Positions 6,091-7,433 of a stretch of 7,433 bases of DNA are shown piece after piece. The position numbers were made by a program, and so were the translations under genes. The notes beneath the pieces are model-generated. The model ran no database searches and was not told the DNA's origin. It saw nothing but the letters and a program-made list of their open reading frames with translations. The stretch is from Methanobacteriota archaeon (GTDB lineage: Archaea; Halobacteriota; Methanosarcinia; Methanosarcinales; Methanosarcinaceae): positions 1-7,433 of the forward strand of contig JAUPKV010000679.1 of the NCBI GenBank assembly GCA_030837265.1, in the 5' to 3' direction. Positions within the stretch are counted from its first letter, which is position 1. Each line of letters starts with the position of its first letter.

Positions 6091-6096
6091 GTGGAG
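6091..6096 (+). promoter_or_regulatory. Ribosome binding site deciding the mtmC start
   Basis: GTGGAG lies 10 nt before the ATG at 6107. An upstream in-frame ATG at 6014 has no such site and would add 31 residues foreign to MtmC, so 6107 is the start. Confidence 0.75.
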
Positions 6097-6106
6097 ATTT
6101 ACAAAA

Positions 6107-6760
6107 ATGGCAAACCAAGAGATTTTTGATAAGTTACGCGATTCGATCGTAACTCAGAATCTTTCAGGCATCGCACAGCTAACCAGGGAAGCTCTGGATG
6201 CAGGAATTTCACCTAATGACATTATCAACAAGGGTCTTTCTGTTGGAATGAAGATTGTTGGTGAAAAATTCGAAGCCGCCGAGTTTTTTCTGCCCCAGAT
6301 TATGATGTCCGGAAAGGCAATGAACAACGCAATGCAGGTCCTCACTCCTGAACTTGCGAAGAACAGAGCAGAAGGAGACGAAACAGGACTTGCAATTACC
6401 TTTGTTGCAGAAGGAGATATTCACGACATCGGACACAGGCTTGTTACTACCATGATTGGAGCAAACGGGTTCCGGATCGTTGACCTTGGAGTTGATGTGC
6501 TTAACGAAACCGTCGTAACAGAAGCTGCAAAACACAAGGGAGAAAAGGTCCTCCTGGTAGGTTCCGCCCTCATGACCACCTCAATGCTCGGCCAGAAAAC
6601 CCTGATGGACTTGCTCAGGGAAGAAAACCTCAGGGACAGCGTAAAATGCATGTTCGGAGGAGCGCCTGTTTCTGAGAAATGGATTGAAGAAATCGGAGCA
6701 GACGCAACCGCAGAAAACGCTGCTGAAGCTGCAAGAGTAGCCCTTGAAATCATGAAGTAA
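6107..6760 (+). CDS. mtmC: Monomethylamine corrinoid protein MtmC
   Basis: MtmC carries the cobalamin cofactor that accepts the methyl group from monomethylamine on MtmB and passes it to the coenzyme M methylase (MtbA), feeding methanogenesis in the cytoplasm. The 217-residue product has an N-terminal helical bundle (about 1-88, with FEAAEFFLPQIMMSGKAMNN) and a B12-binding Rossmann domain (about 92-217). The D-x-H-x-x-G signature is DIHDIG (104-109), where H106 is the lower axial ligand of cobalt, followed by the S-x-L element GSALMTTS (152-159) and the GG of CMFGGAPVS. Length and sequence agree with known Methanosarcina MtmC proteins. mtmB follows 18 nt downstream, the usual mtmCB order. C-ending codons such as AAC, ATC and GAC are frequent in contrast to the AT-rich left half of the window, fitting high expression. 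Confidence 0.97.
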   Translation: MANQEIFDKLRDSIVTQNLSGIAQLTREALDAGISPNDIINKGLSVGMKIVGEKFEAAEFFLPQIMMSGKAMNNAMQVLTPELAKNRAEGDETGLAITFVAEGDIHDIGHRLVTTMIGANGFRIVDLGVDVLNETVVTEAAKHKGEKVLLVGSALMTTSMLGQKTLMDLLREENLRDSVKCMFGGAPVSEKWIEEIGADATAENAAEAARVALEIMK

Positions 6761-6764
6761 TCCT

Positions 6765-6770
6765 GGGAGG
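6765..6770 (+). promoter_or_regulatory. Ribosome binding site of mtmB
   Basis: GGGAGG lies 8 nt before the ATG at 6779, inside the 18-nt gap after mtmC. It is the strongest Shine-Dalgarno sequence in the window, as expected for an abundant enzyme. Confidence 0.85.
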
Positions 6771-6778
6771 AAAAATAA

Positions 6779-7433
6779 ATGACATTTAGAAAATCATTTG
6801 ATTGTTATGATTTCTACGACAGAGCAATGACTGGAGAAAAGTGTAGCCTGGACGACTGGGACCTTATGAAAATCCCGATGAAGGCAATGGAGCTAAAACA
6901 GAAGTACGGGCTTGACTTCAAAGGAGAGTTTGTTCCTACTAACAAGGAGATGATGGAAAAACTCTTCAATGCAGGACTCGAGATGCTGCTTGAGTGCGGT
7001 GTTTACTGTACCGACACCCACAGGATCGTAAAGTACACTGAAGATGAAATCTGGGACGCACTCAACAATGTGCAGAAAGAATTCGTCCTCGGAACAGGTA
7101 GGGAAGCAGTAAATGTCAGGAAAAGAAGTATTTCTGACAAGAGAAAGCCCATTGTCCAGGGCGGTCCTACCGGTTCTCCTATCTCGGAAGATGTATTCCT
7201 TCCTGTCCACATGAGCTATGCCCTTGAAAAGGAAGTTGATACCATCGTTAACGGTGTCATGACCACAGTGCGTGGGAAGCCCCCTATCCCAAAAAGCCCC
7301 TACGAGGTTCTTGCAGCAAAGACTGAAACAAGGCTGATCAAAGACGCATGCGCCATGGCTGGTAGGCCTGGCATGGGTGTCTAGGGACCCGAGACCTACC
7401 TGTCCGCTCAGGTCAACATTTCCTCTGACTGCG
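6779..7433 (+). CDS. mtmB: Monomethylamine methyltransferase MtmB, amber codon read as pyrrolysine, 3' end outside window
   Basis: MtmB transfers the methyl group of monomethylamine to the cob(I)amide of MtmC. The first 218 codons of about 458 are present, starting MTFRKSFDCYDFYD, with the family stretches DWDLMKIPMKAMELKQKYGL, GVYCTDTHRIVKYTEDEIWD, KPIVQGGPTGSPISEDVF and AMAGRPGMGV. The TAG at 7382-7384 is codon 202, exactly the site of pyrrolysine in characterised MtmB. The frame stays open afterwards and reads GPETYLSAQVNISSDC, matching the family beyond the residue. The gene is therefore not truncated at 7384: the amber codon is decoded with pyrrolysine, whose ring is thought to bind and orient the methylamine in the TIM-barrel active site. 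The host must have the pylTSBCD genes, which are not in this window. Co-transcription with mtmC is near certain. Confidence 0.97.
7361..7400 (+). promoter_or_regulatory. Potential RNA stem-loop with the amber codon in its loop
   Basis: GGTAGG (7361-7366) can pair with CCTACC (7395-7400), and inside this GGGT (7375-7378) with ACCC (7387-7390), leaving the UAG in an 8-nt apical loop. A structure called PYLIS was proposed just downstream of the mtmB amber codon and is reported to be not strictly required for read-through. The one seen here is centred on the codon, and its significance is unknown. Confidence 0.35.
7382..7384 (+). other. Pyrrolysine-encoding UAG codon (residue 202 of MtmB)
   Basis: The TAG is in frame with mtmB and lies between GMGV and GPET, the invariant surroundings of the catalytic pyrrolysine. 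Standard translation tables would call it a stop and split the gene. Confidence 0.95.

Larger units (their letters stand above)
5314..6106 (+). other. Gene-free interval with the promoter and long leader of mtmCB
   Basis: I see no convincing gene in this 793-nt stretch on either strand. The one longer frame, on the minus strand at 5695-5886, is a low-complexity Phe/Leu/Ser shadow of an A-rich repeat array. The best TATA box, at 5599-5610, predicts a transcript start near 5630 and an mtmC leader of roughly 475 nt. Long untranslated leaders are a known trait of Methanosarcina methyltransferase operons. The leader holds a palindrome at the predicted start, repeats at 5707-5833, and a T7 run within an inverted repeat at 5965-6005. 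The part from 5314 to 5598 shows nothing specific. Confidence 0.6.

Noticed and set aside
6014..6106. In-frame upstream ATG that would extend mtmC by 31 residues
   Set aside because: It lacks a ribosome binding site, the extra residues do not belong to MtmC, and the ATG at 6107 has GTGGAG at proper spacing and gives the family length.
6421..6753. 110-codon frame on the minus strand inside mtmC
   Set aside because: It is a Ser/Ala-rich antisense shadow of the GC-richer, codon-biased mtmC.
6779..7384. mtmB as a truncated or broken gene ending at TAG
   Set aside because: Family sequence continues in frame after the codon, and the position is the established pyrrolysine site.

Overview
The window reads as chromosome of a methylotrophic methanogenic archaeon, almost certainly Methanosarcina or a very close relative. 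The evidence is an mtmC-mtmB pair at the right end whose mtmB is interrupted by an in-frame amber codon at codon 202, the known pyrrolysine (Pyl) position of monomethylamine methyltransferase. It is supported by an Msr/FilR1-type regulator, a Cache-HAMP-PAS-HisKA_2 sensor kinase, AT-rich intergenic DNA and transposase relics.

Layout. At 1-390 lies a 57-residue reading frame on the minus strand with a GTG start (58-231) and an intergenic stretch with candidate promoters on both strands. At 391-750 (+) is a DUF1801/YdhG-like protein. At 772-1101 (+) is the C-terminal stub of a probable IS1634/IS4-type transposase. At 1102-1243 is a short convergent intergenic region holding an inverted repeat and a T-run. 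From 5105 down to 1244 on the minus strand sits a signalling cassette: an Msr-type winged-helix regulator (5105-4320), a membrane sensor histidine kinase (4245-1651) and a stand-alone receiver protein (1630-1244). A second transposase stub lies at 5158-5313. Between it and mtmC (6107) there is no convincing gene. That interval holds the presumed mtmC promoter and a leader of roughly 475 nt with a palindrome, an array of AAAAACGG-like repeats and a T7 run inside an inverted repeat. mtmC (6107-6760) and mtmB (6779 to beyond the window) follow with good ribosome binding sites and an 18-nt gap.

How it fits together. MtmB moves the methyl group of monomethylamine to the corrinoid of MtmC, for later transfer to coenzyme M and methanogenesis. 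The divergent regulator, kinase and receiver cassette is a natural candidate for switching mtmCB on with substrate; this is inference from position and family. The least described parts are the repeat-rich mtmC leader, the route by which a phospho-signal would reach a regulator lacking a receiver domain, and the ligand of the kinase's extracytoplasmic Cache domain. I found no tRNA, rRNA or CRISPR array.
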